From NCBI RefSeq assembly GCF_002024165.1, contig NZ_MWQN01000001.1:5890001-5954000 (forward strand): a stretch of DNA of 64,000 nucleotides. The letters run 5' to 3'. The notes below the pieces were generated by a model, which was not told where the DNA came from, made no database searches, and was given only the letters and a program-made list of their open reading frames with translations. Position 1 is the stretch's first letter; every line of letters begins with the position of its first letter. This stretch comes from Embleya scabrispora. GTDB taxonomy: Bacteria > Actinomycetota > Actinomycetes > Streptomycetales > Streptomycetaceae. Shown here one piece after another: positions 8,816-20,100 of this stretch. The position numbers were made by a program, and so were the translations under genes.

Positions 8816-9751
8816 TCAGAAGTTCAGCGGCTGCACGAAGGTCGGCGCCCCCTCGGTCGGCCCTCCGCTGATCAAGGCCACCCCCGTGGAGCCGGTGTGG
8901 ACCGGGCCGCCGGAGTCGCCGGCGGCACCGGATTGGGTGCTGCGGGCCAGGCCGGTGACCGGGCCCTCGGGATAGTTGACGGTGACGTCGACGGCGTCGA
9001 TGGTGCCGCAGCGGGTCCCGCTGGAGGCACCGGTGCCGCAGACCCGGTCGTTCAGGCGGGGGCGGCCGAAGGCGGTGATGGTGGTGGTGGCGTTGCCGTC
9101 GAGGATGTCGGGGGCCAGGGTGACGCCGTCCGCGCCGGGGATGATCGCCCAGTCGGCGCCGGGGAAGCGGGAGTCGCCGACGGTGCCGATCCGGGTGCCG
9201 GTGCCGTCGTACCAGGTGGACGCGTCGTGGGCGCAATGGCCCGCCGTCGTGGTGGTGTGCGGGCGATACCCGTTGAAGCCCGCGGTGCAGATGAAGACCG
9301 TACCGGTGAGGCCGCTGTACAGGGTGCTGCCGCCGTGGAAGCCGGCGGCCGGCCGCGGCGCGGCCTCGCTCGCCGGTGCCCGGGCCACGCGCGGGCGCAT
9401 CGGGGTGTCCACCTCGGTGATCTCGACCAGGGCGGGTACCAGGCGGGCGGCCGCCAGGAAGGCCGTGGTGAGCGGGTCGGCGGCGCCGCGCAGGGTGGCC
9501 AGGGTCACCGTGCAGCGGCGGTGGTCGACGTACCAGTACTGGCCGGCGCCCGCCCGGCCGTCGAGCGCGAGCGCGTCGAGGCGGCCGTGCAGCGCGCGCA
9601 GCCGATCGAGGCGGTCGGTCAGGCAGCGGGGGCCGGACGGGTCGGCGCCGGCCGGGATGGTGAGCGAGGTGAGCACGAGGACGGCCGCCGCGACCATCGC
9701 CCCCGTCGACCGCGTCACCGTGCTCCGCGTCGTCCGCGTGGTCCGCTTCAT
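8816..9751 (-). CDS. secreted trypsin-like serine protease (family S1)
   Basis: A 311-residue exported protease. The N-terminus has arginines followed by a hydrophobic stretch (AAAVLVLTSLTIPAGA), a normal Sec signal peptide; the ATG at 9749-9751 was chosen for this reason. A region of about 100 residues that looks like a propeptide precedes the catalytic domain. The triad is visible: His in TTAGHC, Asp in GADWAIIP and Ser in GDSGGPV; paired cysteines near the His, near VCGTGASSGTRC and elsewhere would form disulfides. The fold is like the streptogrisin and alpha-lytic proteases. No inhibitor gene is nearby. The substrate is unknown; a nutritional or processing role is likely. Confidence 0.85.
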   Translation of the reverse strand: MKRTTRTTRSTVTRSTGAMVAAAVLVLTSLTIPAGADPSGPRCLTDRLDRLRALHGRLDALALDGRAGAGQYWYVDHRRCTVTLATLRGAADPLTTAFLAAARLVPALVEITEVDTPMRPRVARAPASEAAPRPAAGFHGGSTLYSGLTGTVFICTAGFNGYRPHTTTTAGHCAHDASTWYDGTGTRIGTVGDSRFPGADWAIIPGADGVTLAPDILDGNATTTITAFGRPRLNDRVCGTGASSGTRCGTIDAVDVTVNYPEGPVTGLARSTQSGAAGDSGGPVHTGSTGVALISGGPTEGAPTFVQPLNF

Positions 9752-9929
9752 GCGCAAGACCGTACGGATCACGCCCGGTTCGGGCCGGCGAAACCGCGCC
9801 GAGGTCACCCGATCGGGCGCCCCATGCCCGCATCGGAGCGTGGGCATGGGGCCGTTCCGCATTCCGGTGGCGCGTCGATCCGCGCGGACGGATGTGTTCG
9901 CCGGCCCGGACCACCTTGCGCCGAATGCG

Positions 9930-9948
9930 CAAGGTAAGGCTAACCTAA
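9930..9948. promoter_or_regulatory. IdeR/DmdR1-type iron box before the siderophore-binding lipoprotein gene
   Basis: The 19 bases match 16 of 19 positions of the consensus TTAGGTTAGGCTAACCTAA, with the right half (AGGCTAACCTAA) intact. It lies about 60 bases before the start codon, where bound repressor would block the promoter when iron is plentiful. Confidence 0.85.
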
Positions 9949-10008
9949 GTGACGTCCTGGGGGTGATGCCGTGTTCACCCCCGCCCTTTCTCGCGCCCGG
10001 AGCCCCAC

Positions 10009-11031
10009 ATGCCCACTTCTCTTCGCCCGCTCGTGACCGCTCGGCGGCGCGCGGTTCGGTTGCTCGCCGTGGCGGGGGCGGCCGGTCTGCTGCTCACCGG
10101 ATGCGGATCCGACTCCGACTCCAAGTCCGATGCGAAGCCCGCCGCGAGCCAGGGCGGCAGCGGGGGCGGCGACTCGGCCGGCGGCACCCGGACGGTCAAG
10201 GACGCCACCGGTACCACCGTCCAGGTGCCGGCCAACCCCAAGCGCGTCGTGGTGCTCACCCAGGAGGACCTGGACGCGGTGCTCGCGCTCGGCGTCAAGC
10301 CGGTCGGCATCACCAACGGCCAGGGCCTGGACAAGCCGCCCGCCTACCTGGCCGACAAGGTCAAGGGCATAGAGGTGATCGGCAACCTGCTCCAGCCGGT
10401 GATGGACAAGGTGATCGCGGCCAAGCCCGACCTGATCCTGGCCGGCGACATGCAGGACACCCAGATGCTCGGCCAGCTGCGCAAGATCACCCCCGCGACG
10501 CTGGTGACCATGGCGCCCACCGACGACTGGAAGTTGTCCTTCCGCGGTGTCGGCAACGCGGTGAACAAGCTGGAGCAGGCGAACAAGGTGATCACCGACT
10601 ACGAGGCCAAGGCCAAGAAGACCGGCGAGGACCTGACCGCGAACAAGGGCGCCGCGGTGAGCATCGTGCGCTGGAACCCGAACGGCCCGAGCTGGATGGA
10701 GAAGCGCCAGTTCGCCAGTGGGGTGGCGTTGGACATGGGCCTGACCCGGCCGAAGGCGCAGGACAAGGACGGCAACGCGCACACGCCCGCGCTGAGCCTG
10801 GAGAAGATCTCCGAGATCGACGGCGACTGGCTCTTCCTCGGCACGCTCACCGCGGACGGCGCGAGCGCGCTCAAGGAGGTGCAGAGCAAGCCGGCCTACA
10901 AGGAGTTGAACGCCGTGCAGAAGAACCACGTGGTCACCGTGGACGGTTCGGTGTGGTCCACGCGCGGCGGGCCGCTGGCGGCCGACGTGGTGCTCGGCGA
11001 CATCGCGAAGGCGTTGTCGGCGACTTCCTGA
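10009..11031 (+). CDS. iron-siderophore ABC transporter substrate-binding lipoprotein (FepB/FecB type)
   Basis: A 340-residue lipoprotein that would capture the ferric siderophore outside the membrane and pass it to the permease. The signal peptide ends in the lipobox LLLTGC, and a Ser/Gly-rich tether follows. The mature part begins like family members: TRTVKDATGTTVQVPANPKRVVVL, then AAKPDLILAGD in the middle. The fold is that of class III binding proteins with a long backbone helix. The ATG at 10009 follows GGAG. An iron box at 9930-9948 makes it iron-repressed. The matching permease is probably the fused protein at 38954-41335, 28 kb away, since no permease or ATPase lies beside it. A strong hairpin follows the gene. 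Confidence 0.9.
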   Translation: MPTSLRPLVTARRRAVRLLAVAGAAGLLLTGCGSDSDSKSDAKPAASQGGSGGGDSAGGTRTVKDATGTTVQVPANPKRVVVLTQEDLDAVLALGVKPVGITNGQGLDKPPAYLADKVKGIEVIGNLLQPVMDKVIAAKPDLILAGDMQDTQMLGQLRKITPATLVTMAPTDDWKLSFRGVGNAVNKLEQANKVITDYEAKAKKTGEDLTANKGAAVSIVRWNPNGPSWMEKRQFASGVALDMGLTRPKAQDKDGNAHTPALSLEKISEIDGDWLFLGTLTADGASALKEVQSKPAYKELNAVQKNHVVTVDGSVWSTRGGPLAADVVLGDIAKALSATS

Positions 11032-11041
11032 GCACGGTGGG

Positions 11042-11080
11042 GGAGCCCTCGACTCGGTGATCCCGAGACCCGAGGGCTCC
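11042..11080 (+). terminator. hairpin between the binding-protein and esterase genes
   Basis: GGAGCCCTCG (11042-11051) pairs perfectly with CGAGGGCTCC (11071-11080), and an inner CTCGG/CCGAG pair extends it. It begins 11 bases after the stop codon. There is no T-run, as is common in high-GC actinomycetes. It probably lowers rather than abolishes expression of the esterase gene downstream, or protects the upstream mRNA. Confidence 0.65.
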
Positions 11081-11150
11081 GGGCCCGACCGGCTTCGGGC
11101 CGACTGTTCGCGCATCGACTGTTCTCGACCTGCGGAAGGTGACCGGCATC

Positions 11151-12368
11151 ATGGACACCCCGATACTGCACGCGCTGAGCCGGGCGGTCGACGCCGGACG
11201 CGCCGACGCCTGCGCCGAGTTCTGGGCCCGGGTCGAGGCGGTCGGCGCCCCGCTGGTCGAGCCGGATCCGGACGATCCCGGGCAGCGGCTGGTCACGTTC
11301 GTATGGCGGGACGACCCGGCCGGGCCCGCCGGCGACGTGCTGGCGCTGCTGCACACCTTCACCGATCGGGACCGGCACGCGGGCGATCTGACGCCGCATC
11401 TGCTGCGCCGGGTGCCGGGGACGGACGTACGGGCGATCACCCACCGGCTGCCGGCCGGGCTGCGCGCGTCGTACCAGTTCTTCGTCGGCACCGGCTCGCG
11501 GGCCGAGACGCTGCGGACCGATCGGGCCGCCTGGCTGGGTGTGCTGGACGCCGCGGTGCCCGATCCGTACAACTCCGCACCCACCCTGGCCGCCCGGGAC
11601 GGCCGCAACCCGTCCTCGGTCCTGGCGCTGCCGGACGCCCCCGCGCAGCCGTGGGCGCGGCGCCGGCCCGGGATCCCGCGCGGCCCGCGCGAGGACACCA
11701 CGGTCGACGGCCGGCGGGTGAGCGTGCTGCTCCCGCCCGCCATGGGACAACAACCCTGCCGGGTCGTGGTCTTGCTGGACGGGGAGGTCTGGGGGTCGGT
11801 GCTCGCGGTCGGCGACACGTTCGACAACCTGCATGCCGACGGCCGCATCCCGCCGACCGTCGCGCTGCTCGTGGACACGATGGGCCGGGAACGGCGGATG
11901 GCCGATCTCACCTGTAGCGAACCGTTCGTGGACTGGCTCGCCGACGTGTTGTTGCCGTGGGCGGGCGAGCGGTACGGCGTGAGCACGGACCCGGCGCATA
12001 CCGTACTTGCCGGGCAGAGCGCGGGCGGGCTGACCGCCGCGTTCGGGGCGTTCCATCGGCCGGATCGCTTCGGCAACGCGCTGTCCCAGTCCGGGTCGTT
12101 CTGGTGGCCCGACCCGGACGAGAGCAACGACGGGCCGGAGTGGCTGACCCGGCGGTTCGCCGCGACCGAGCGGCTGCCGATCCGGTTCCACCTCGAGGTG
12201 GGCCTGCTCGAATGGATGCTCGTGGCCGAGAACCGGCGGCTGCGCGACGTGCTGCGGAAGCGCGGATACCCGCTCACCTACACCGAGTTCGACGGCGGCC
12301 ACGACTACGCCTGCTGGCGCGGCGGGCTCGCCGTCGGACTCGTCGGACTGCTGTCAGCCGGAGGCTGA
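11151..12368 (+). CDS. fes: enterochelin esterase-like ferric siderophore hydrolase (Fes family)
   Basis: A 405-residue cytosolic esterase. Residues about 1-150 match the Fes N-terminal domain (VTFVWRDD...ITHRLPAGLRASYQFF...DPYNSA). The C-terminal alpha/beta-hydrolase has the nucleophile in LAGQSAGGL and a late His in FDGGHDYACW. It would cut the ester bonds of an imported ferric catecholate so that iron can be released, which fits a Thr-based ester siderophore from the NRPS next door. The ATG at 11151 follows GGAAGG with a rather long spacing; a GTG at 11139 is too close to it to be used. The gene shares a strand with the binding-protein gene but is separated by a hairpin. It overlaps the tail of the opposing exporter gene by 15 bases. 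Confidence 0.88.
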   Translation: MDTPILHALSRAVDAGRADACAEFWARVEAVGAPLVEPDPDDPGQRLVTFVWRDDPAGPAGDVLALLHTFTDRDRHAGDLTPHLLRRVPGTDVRAITHRLPAGLRASYQFFVGTGSRAETLRTDRAAWLGVLDAAVPDPYNSAPTLAARDGRNPSSVLALPDAPAQPWARRRPGIPRGPREDTTVDGRRVSVLLPPAMGQQPCRVVVLLDGEVWGSVLAVGDTFDNLHADGRIPPTVALLVDTMGRERRMADLTCSEPFVDWLADVLLPWAGERYGVSTDPAHTVLAGQSAGGLTAAFGAFHRPDRFGNALSQSGSFWWPDPDESNDGPEWLTRRFAATERLPIRFHLEVGLLEWMLVAENRRLRDVLRKRGYPLTYTEFDGGHDYACWRGGLAVGLVGLLSAGG

Positions 12369-13946
12369 CGCGCCGGTGGGCGCGGCCGACTCGCCTCGGC
12401 CCGCGGCCTCGCCCTCGGCGGTGACCCGGCTGCCGTCGGTGGTGACCCGGCTGCCCTCGGCGGTGACCTCGCTCCCGCCCTCGATCCGGTCCTCGCTCGG
12501 CTCCGCGCCGTCCGGCCCGTCGTCGTCGAACGGCGGCGGTGCCGGCGCCTCGCGCGGCAGTCGCAGGGCGAACAGCGCGCCGAGGGCGACCAGTCCGGCC
12601 GTGACCCAGATCGCGGCCCGATACGGCCCCGGCGCGCTCGCGTCGTGTCCGTCCGCGCCGCCGGCCTCGATCACCGCCGCGCCGGCCGCGATGCCCAGCG
12701 AGCCGCCGAGCGTGCGCACGATGGTGAACAGCGCCATCGCGTGCCCCATGTCCGGCGGTTCGATCTCGCCGAACCCGGCGATCTGCACGGTCAGCACCGC
12801 CGTACCCAGCACCAGTCCGACGCAGAACATCAACACCCGCACCGCCCACGCGGAATCGGCCACCCCCGGCAGCGCGAGCGCGCCGAACACCAGGGCGGCC
12901 AGGACCAGCGCGGGAGTGGTCAGCCGGCGCGGGCCGAGTCGGGGCAGCAGGCGGTCCACCACCTGCGAGGCGAACATCAGCCCGACCGCCTCCGGGAACA
13001 CCCCCAGCCCGGCGTCCAACGCCGAGGCGCCCAGCGCCGCCTGATAGAGCAGCGGGAAGACGAACAGCACGCCCATCAGACCCGCCGAGGTGACCAGCGC
13101 GAGTGCGGTGGCCGCGCCGAACGCCCGGTCGGAGACCAGGCGGAGCCGCAACAGCGGCTCCTCCGTGCGCAGTTGGTGGGCGATCGCGACCGCGAGCAGG
13201 ATCAGGCCGAGCAGGCCGGAGACGGCGATGGCGGGCGTGGTCCACCCCTGCGACGGGCCGAAGCCGAGCGCGTAGGTGAGCAGACCGAGGGTGGGCGTGG
13301 TGAGCCAGAACCCGGTGCGGTCGAACGGGCCGACCACACCCGCCCGATGCTCGCGCAGCCCGTACAGGCCGAGCAGCACCGCGGCCGTGCCGATCGGCAC
13401 ATTGACCAGGAACAGCCAGTGCCAGGAGAGGTGTTCGGTGAGGAATCCGCCCAGCGGCGGGCCGAGGGCCGGCATCAGCGCGGTCGGCACGATCAGCCAC
13501 TTCGCCAGCCGCATCCGCTCGTGCGGCGCGAACGCCGTGAACAGGATGGTCATCCCGACCGGCGTGAGCAGCCCGCCCGCCAGGCCCTGGACCACCCGGG
13601 CCAGGACCAGCGAGACCAGGTTCTGCGACAACCCGCACGCGGCCGAGGCGGCGGTGAACACCGCGAGCGAGCCGAGGAAGACCCGCTTGGTGCCGTGGCG
13701 GTCGCTCAGCCGCCCGGCCACCGGCAGCGCGGCCACCAACGCGACCAGGAACGCGATCTCGACCGTATTGGCCGCCACCGCCGGGCGATCGAAGTCCTCC
13801 GCGATGGTGAGCAGCGCCGGGTTGACGATGGTCGAGTCCAGGCCGTTCATGCACATCGCGGCCGTGTAGACGAGCACCACGATCCAGGCGGAACCCCGCG
13901 GCGTGGCGGTTCGGGTCGCGCCCTGTTCGGTGGGTTCCGGGCTCAC
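12354..13946 (-). CDS. MFS drug/siderophore exporter of the EmrB/QacA (DHA2) family
   Basis: A 530-residue transporter with about 14 membrane segments. The family motifs are present: [17 protein letters not shown] in helix 1, [16 protein letters not shown] after helix 2 and [17 protein letters not shown] further on. It would export a small molecule using the proton gradient. Its GTG start overlaps the MbtH stop as GTGA, so NRPS, MbtH and exporter are translated from one message. Siderophore export, like EntS, is therefore the most likely job, though the family also exports drugs. The cytoplasmic C-terminus after [13 protein letters not shown] is acidic and ends in a run of heptads ([21 protein letters not shown]) encoded by a 21-base tandem repeat. 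Confidence 0.85.
   Translation of the reverse strand: MSPEPTEQGATRTATPRGSAWIVVLVYTAAMCMNGLDSTIVNPALLTIAEDFDRPAVAANTVEIAFLVALVAALPVAGRLSDRHGTKRVFLGSLAVFTAASAACGLSQNLVSLVLARVVQGLAGGLLTPVGMTILFTAFAPHERMRLAKWLIVPTALMPALGPPLGGFLTEHLSWHWLFLVNVPIGTAAVLLGLYGLREHRAGVVGPFDRTGFWLTTPTLGLLTYALGFGPSQGWTTPAIAVSGLLGLILLAVAIAHQLRTEEPLLRLRLVSDRAFGAATALALVTSAGLMGVLFVFPLLYQAALGASALDAGLGVFPEAVGLMFASQVVDRLLPRLGPRRLTTPALVLAALVFGALALPGVADSAWAVRVLMFCVGLVLGTAVLTVQIAGFGEIEPPDMGHAMALFTIVRTLGGSLGIAAGAAVIEAGGADGHDASAPGPYRAAIWVTAGLVALGALFALRLPREAPAPPPFDDDGPDGAEPSEDRIEGGSEVTAEGSRVTTDGSRVTAEGEAAGRGESAAPTGASASG
12418..12474. repeat. 21-base tandem repeat encoding heptads at the exporter C-terminus
   Basis: The unit GGTGACCCGGCTGCCGTCGG recurs about three times with a 21-base period, so each unit encodes seven residues (V-T-x-x-G-S-R/E). 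Being a multiple of three, copy-number change keeps the frame. The repeat lies entirely in the disordered tail after the last membrane helix. Confidence 0.7.
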
Positions 13947-14158
13947 CGCGCGACCGGGCCGAGGTCGGTCCAGTGCGCGGTGATCCAGTCCAGCGCCGCC
14001 GGGCGCGGGCACGGCCCGTGCGCGACGGCCCAACCGTCCGGCACGGCGGCGAAGTCCGGCCACAGGGAGTGCTGACCGACGTCGTTCACCAGCACCAGGA
14101 ACTCGCCGTCCTCGTCGTCGAACGGGTTCGTCGGAGTCTCGCGATCACGGCTGCTCAT
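13943..14158 (-). CDS. MbtH-like protein, partner of the NRPS
   Basis: A 71-residue protein that binds adenylation domains and keeps them soluble and active. The family signature is clear: [20 protein letters not shown], then [19 protein letters not shown], a Pro and a final [12 protein letters not shown]; the two conserved Trp of SLWP and GW are present. It starts 14 bases inside the 3' end of the NRPS gene and its stop overlaps the exporter start, so all three are translationally coupled. MbtH proteins are typical of siderophore NRPS operons and support the view that the two adenylation domains here need such a chaperone. Confidence 0.95.
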   Translation of the reverse strand: MSSRDRETPTNPFDDEDGEFLVLVNDVGQHSLWPDFAAVPDGWAVAHGPCPRPAALDWITAHWTDLGPVAR

Positions 14159-17100
14159 CGGTCTTGCTCTCCAATGCGCTCAGGCGGTCGGCGACCACGC
14201 GGGCGATGCGCGCGATCGGGCCGGGCAGGGTCATGTCCTTGTGCGAGCAGGCCACGTCGGTGTTGTCGATCCGACCGCTCACGTACGGGGTCCAGGTGTC
14301 GGGGGTCAGCGTGTCGTCGATGGTGTCGACGGTGGCCCGGAAGAAGAGCACGTCGCCCCGGAAGACCCGGTGGTCGAAGGCGCGGACGAGGTGATTGGTG
14401 TTCAGGTAGATGTCGCCCAGCGCCTCGATCGTGGCCGGTTCCAGACCGGCCAGCGGACTGCCCTCGCGGCGCAACACCTCGATCACCGGGCCGAGTTCGA
14501 GCGGCGCGCCGGCCAGGCTCTCCGGCCCGTAGCCGCCCATCGTGAGCAGCGCCTCCAGCGCCTCCGCCCGGTCCGGGACGGGCAGTTCGCGAAAACCCTC
14601 GGCCGGATAGGCGTCCAGGATCGCGAGCAGCTCGACCGGCAGGCCCAGGTCCTGGAGCCGGGTGGCCATCGCGTGCGCGATGATCCCGCCGGTGGACCAG
14701 CCGAGGAGCCGGTACGGCCCGCTCGGGTCCACCTCGCGCAGGCGGTCCACGTAGTGCGCGGCCAACTCCTCCAGCGTGGCGGGCAGCGGCTCGCCGGCGG
14801 TCGCCGCACCGACCCCCTGGGCCTGGAGGCCGTGGATCGGCACATCGGCCGGCAGATGCCGGATCAGGCCCGCGTAGCACCACGACAACCCGCCCGCCGG
14901 ATGCACGCAGAACAGCGGCGTACGATCGCCGGGAGCGGCCGGGCGCAGCGGCAGCAGTACGTCCAGCGCGTCGGTGCGGTCGGTGGCCTCCAGGGCGGCG
15001 TCCAGGCCCGCGGCGGTGGGGGCCTGGAAGACGGTGCCGATGCCGATGTCGACGCCGAGTGCGGCCTTGATCCGACCGGCCAGGCGCACCGCGAGCAGCG
15101 AATGGCCGCCCAGGTCGAAGAAGTTGTCGTCGACGCCGACGCGGGGCACGCCCAGGACCTCGGCGAGCAGCGCGCAGAGCAGTTCCTCGCGCGGCCCGCG
15201 CGGCGCCCGCCCCGTGGCGGTGGTCGGGGTGTACTCCGGGCGGGGCAGCGCCTTGCGGTCGAGTTTGCCGTTCGCGGTCAGCGGCAGGCGGTCGAGGACG
15301 ACCACGGCCGACGGGACCATGTGCACGGGCAGCGCCGCGGCGGCGTGTTCGCGCAGCGCGGGTCCGTCGGCGGCCGGCCGCGCGGCGGGTTCGGCTCCGG
15401 GTTCGGTCCCGGGTTCGACTCCGGGATCGAGCACCGGTTCGGCGGTGGGTTCGGCGGTGGGTTCGGCGACCACGTAGCCGACCAGGCGCTTGTCCCCCGG
15501 GGTGTCCTCGCGCAGGATCACCGCCGCGTCGGCGACCGTCGGGTGCGCGGCCAACACCGCTTCGATCTCGCCCAGTTCGACCCGGAAGCCGCGAATCTTC
15601 ACCTGCTGGTCGGCGCGCCCGAGGTAGTCGAGCGTGCCGTCCGCGCGGCGCCGGGCCAGGTCGCCGGAGCGGTACATCCGGGTGCCGCGTTCGCCGAACC
15701 TGGCCGCGTGCGGGTCGGCGACGAAGCGCTCGGCGGTGAGCGCGTGCCGGCCCAGATAGCCCCGGGCCAGGCCCTCGCCCGCGACGTACATCTCGCCCGT
15801 CACCCCGGGCGGCACGGGCTGGAGGTACCGATCCAGGACGTAGACGCGCAGGTCGGGGATGTTCACCCCGATCGTGCTCGCCGTGCCGGCGGCGGCCGAG
15901 GCGCGGTCCAGCGGATGGTAGGACACATGCACGGTGGTCTCGGTGATCCCGTACATGTTCACCAGGCGCGGCGCGTCGTCGGGGTGCCGTTCGTACCAGT
16001 CGGCGAGTCGGGCCGGCTCCAACGCCTCACCGCCGAACACCACGTAGCGCAGCGCCAGTTCGCGCCCGGGGCGCTCCCGGTCGGCGGCCACCGCCTGGTG
16101 GAACGCGGACGGCGTCTGGTTGAGCACGGTGACCTTTTCGCGGGCGAGCAGGTCCAGGAAGGCGGCCGGATCCCGGCTGATCTCGTGCGGCACCACGACC
16201 AATCGGCCGCCGAACAGCAGCGCGCCCCACAACTCCCAGACGGAGAAGTCGAACGCGTAGGAGTGGAACAGGGTCCACACGTCGTCCGGGCCGAAACCGA
16301 ACCAGTGGTCGGTCGCGGTGAACAGGCGGGCCACGTTGTGGTGGGTGACCGGCACACCCTTGGGCCGGCCGGTGGATCCGGACGTGTAGATGACGTAGGC
16401 CGGGTCCGAGGCGCGCAGCGGGCGTTTGCGCTGGGCCTGGGTCAGGTCGAAGCTCGGGTGGGCGTCGGCCTCGCGGCCGTCCACGTGGATCCGGGGCAAC
16501 TCGTGGGCGGGCAGGCGGGACGCGGTCGCGGTGTCGGTGAGCAGCGCGGCGGGACGGGCGTCGTCGAGCATGTAGGCCAGCCGGTCGGCCGGGTAGTCGG
16601 GATCCAGCGGCAGGTAGGCCGCGCCCGCCTTGGCCACCGCGAGCAGCCCGACCACCAGGTCCAGCGAGCGGGGCAGGGCGAGCGCGACGATGTCGCCGGG
16701 GCCGATGTCGCGCGCCACCAGGAGCCGGGCCAGGCGGTTGGCCCGGGAGGAGAGTTCGGCGTAACTCAGCGACAGGCCCTCGCAGGCGGCGGCGATCCGC
16801 TCGGGGTGCTCCGCCGCGACGCGCTCGTAGCGGGCGACCAGGGTGGTCGAGGAGGTGGCGGTCGCGGTGGGGCCGACGTTCCATTCGACCAGTGCGCGGT
16901 GGCGTTCGGCGTCGTCGAGCAGCGGCAGTCGGTCGATCGGGGTGTCGGGTTCGGCGACGGCGGCGCTGAGCAGCGCGGCGAGTCGGCGGGACAGGCCCAG
17001 TGCGGTGGTCCGGTCGAACAAATCGGTGCGGAACTCCAGGAAACCCCCCAGACCCAGGCCGGGTTGCTCGCCCACGTTCAGGGTCAGATCGAACTTCGCG

Positions 17101-20100
17101 GTGCCGGTGGGCGTGGCCACCATGCGCGCGCGCAGCGGGCCGAGCGCGAACTCGGCGTCGGGACGCGACTGCCACGCGATCATCACCTGGAACAGCGGGT
17201 GCCGGGCCAACGATCGGGCCGGATTGAGTTCGTCGACGACCCGGTCGAAGGGCAGGTCGGCATGGTCGTAGGCGGCCAGCGTGGCGGTGCGGACCCGGTC
17301 GAGCAGGGTGCGGAAGTCGGGGGATCCGGAGGTGTCGGTGCGCAGGACCAGGGTGTTGACGAAGAACCCGACCAGGTCGGCGGTGGCGTCGTCGTCGCGG
17401 CCCGCGACCGGGGTGCCGAGCGGGATGTCGGTGCCGCAGCCGTGCCGGGTGAGCAGCGCGGCGAACGCGGCCTGGACGGCCATGAACACACTCGTCCCGC
17501 TCGCCCGGGCCACCTCGACCAGGCGGGCGTGCGTGGTGGCGTCGAGCCGGAACGGCACGGTGTCGCCCGCCGTCGAGGCGACCCGGGGGCGGGGCCGGTC
17601 GGTGGGCAGCGCCAGTTCGTCGGGCAGCCCGGCCAACGTGTCGCGCCAGAAGTCGAGTTGCCGCCGTGCGAGGGGGGTGGGGTCGCCGGGGTCGCCGAGC
17701 AGCCGGGCCTGCCACGCGACATGGTCCGAGAAGCACACCGGCAGCGGTGCGAGGTCGGGCGCGCGACCGGCCACGCGTGCGCTGTAGGCGGCGGCCAGGT
17801 CGCGGGCGAGCGGCGTGGTGGAGGCGCCGTCGCCGGCTATGTGGTGCAGCAGCAGGACCAGGGTGTGGGTGGTGCGGTCGGCGGTGAACAGCGTCGCGCG
17901 CAGCGGGGTTTCGACGGCGAGGTCGAAGGGGTGGCGCACGGCGGCGGCGAGTTCGGCGGCGGAGGCCGCGATGTGCAGGGTGGGGCGGGCCTGATCGGGG
18001 CTCAGGATGTGCTGGTACGGCGTGTCCTCGACGGCCGGGTGCACCGTGCGCAGCGTCTCGTGCCGGTGCACCAGGTCGGCCAGCGCGAGGTCCAGCGCGG
18101 CGCGGTCCAGCGGTCCGGTCAGGGTCAGCACCAGCGGGATGTTGTAGGTGGGGCTGGGCCCTTCGAGCCGGTACATGAACCACAGGCGCTGCTGGGCCGG
18201 GGACAGCGGCAGCCGGTCGGTGTCGCGCGGGACGGGGGCGAGCGCGGGACGCGGCTCGGGACGGGCGCCGGCGCGCGCCAGTTCGGCCAGGCCCGCCGGG
18301 GTCGGCCGGCGGAAGACGTCGGCGAGGCCGATCGGGGACCTGAAGCTCTCCCGGGCCCGGGCGGCCAACCGGGCGGCGAGCAGCGAGTGGCCGCCCAATT
18401 CGAAGAAGTCGGCGTTGCGGTCGGGCCGTTCGGGCAGCGCGAGCACGGCCGCGAACAGATCGCACAGGATCTCCTCGTGCAGTCCGCGCGGGCCCTCGCG
18501 CAGCCCCGGTGCGGTCGGCGCGGGCTCCGGCAGCGCACGCTGGTCGATCTTGTCGTTGGCGGTGCGCGGCAGCGCGGGCAGCACCTGGATGGCCGCAGGC
18601 ACCATGTGGTCGGGCAGGACGTCGGCCAGGTGCGCGCGCAGCGACTCCGGCGCGGGGGAGCGGCCGGCGACGGGCACCGCGTAGCCGAGCAGGCGTTTGC
18701 CGTGCGCGCCCTCGCGGGCGATCACCACGGCCTGGGCGACGTCGGGGTGGGCGGCCAACACCGCCTGGATCTCGCCGGGTTCGATCCGGAAGCCGCGGAT
18801 CTTGACCTGCTCGTCGGCGCGCCCGAGCAGTTCGAGGGTGCCGTCGGCGCGGCGGCGGGCGAGGTCGCCGGTGCGGTACATCCGGGCGCCCGGGTCGCCG
18901 TGCGCGGCGCCGAACGGGTCGGCGACGAAGCGCTCCGCGGTCAGGTCTGGCCGGCCGAGGTAGCCGCGGGCCAGGCAGGCGCCCGCGATGTGCAGTTCGC
19001 CGGTGACGCCGACCGGGGTCGGTCGCAGCGCGCCGTCCAGGACGTAGGCGCGCGAGCCGCGCACGGGCCGGCCGACGCCGTCCGCGCCCCAGAAGTAGGC
19101 GTCGACGGTGGTCTCGGTCGGCCCGTACAGGTTCAGCGGCCGGCTGCCGGGGGTGGCCGCCAGGCGGCGCCACAGCGGCTCGGGCACACCCTCGCCGCCC
19201 ACCACCAGGATCGCCGGGTGGTGCCGATCGGGGTCCAACAGGCCGTCCGCGACCAGGACTTCGGCGTAGGTGGGGGTGACGTCGAGGTAGTCGAGGCGGT
19301 GTTCGTTCACGTAGGCGATCAGCGCGCCGGGGTCGCGGTAGGTGGCGTCGTCGAGCAGGTGCAGTTCGTGGCCGTGCACCATCCACAGGACCGGGTCCCA
19401 CGACGCGTCGAACGCGAACGACGCGCTGTGGCCGATCCGCAGCCGCTCCCGGCCGGTGCGTTCGACGGCGGGCGCGATGTGGTCGGTGCCGTGCCCGGCG
19501 TACAGGTTGGCGAGCGAGGCGTGGGTGACCGCGACGCCCTTGGGCCGGCCGGTCGAGCCGGAGGTGTGGATCACGTACGCGGTCTGCCCGGGGCGCGGCG
19601 GTCGCGGGGCCCGGTCCGGGTGTGCGGCGAGCCGGGCGCGGGTGTCGGGCCGGTCCAGGACCAGGGTGCGGATGCGGTGCGCGGGCAGGGCCGCGAGGGT
19701 CTCGGCGGTGCCGATCAGGCAGGCGGGCCGGGTGTCCGCCAGCACGTCGGTGATCCGCCGGGCGGGGTGGCCCAGATCGAGGAACTGGCAGACGCCGCCC
19801 GCCTTGAGCACCGCGAGCAGCGCGACGGCGGTGTCCGCGCCGCGGTGCAGGGCGACGGCGACCGGGACCTCGGCGGCGACGCCGGCCGCGATCAACTCGT
19901 GCGCGAGCCGGTTGGCGGCCGAGTCGAGTTCGGCGAACGTACGCGCGTCGGCGCCGGCGCGGACCGCGATCGTGTCGGGGGTGCGTGCGGCCCGGCGGGA
20001 GAACAGCTCGGGGAGCGCGGCGTCGACCGGCGGTTCGGCGCGGCCCTCGGTCGCCGCGTGCACCTCGGCGGGGGTGAGCAGGTCGATCCGGCCGATCGGC

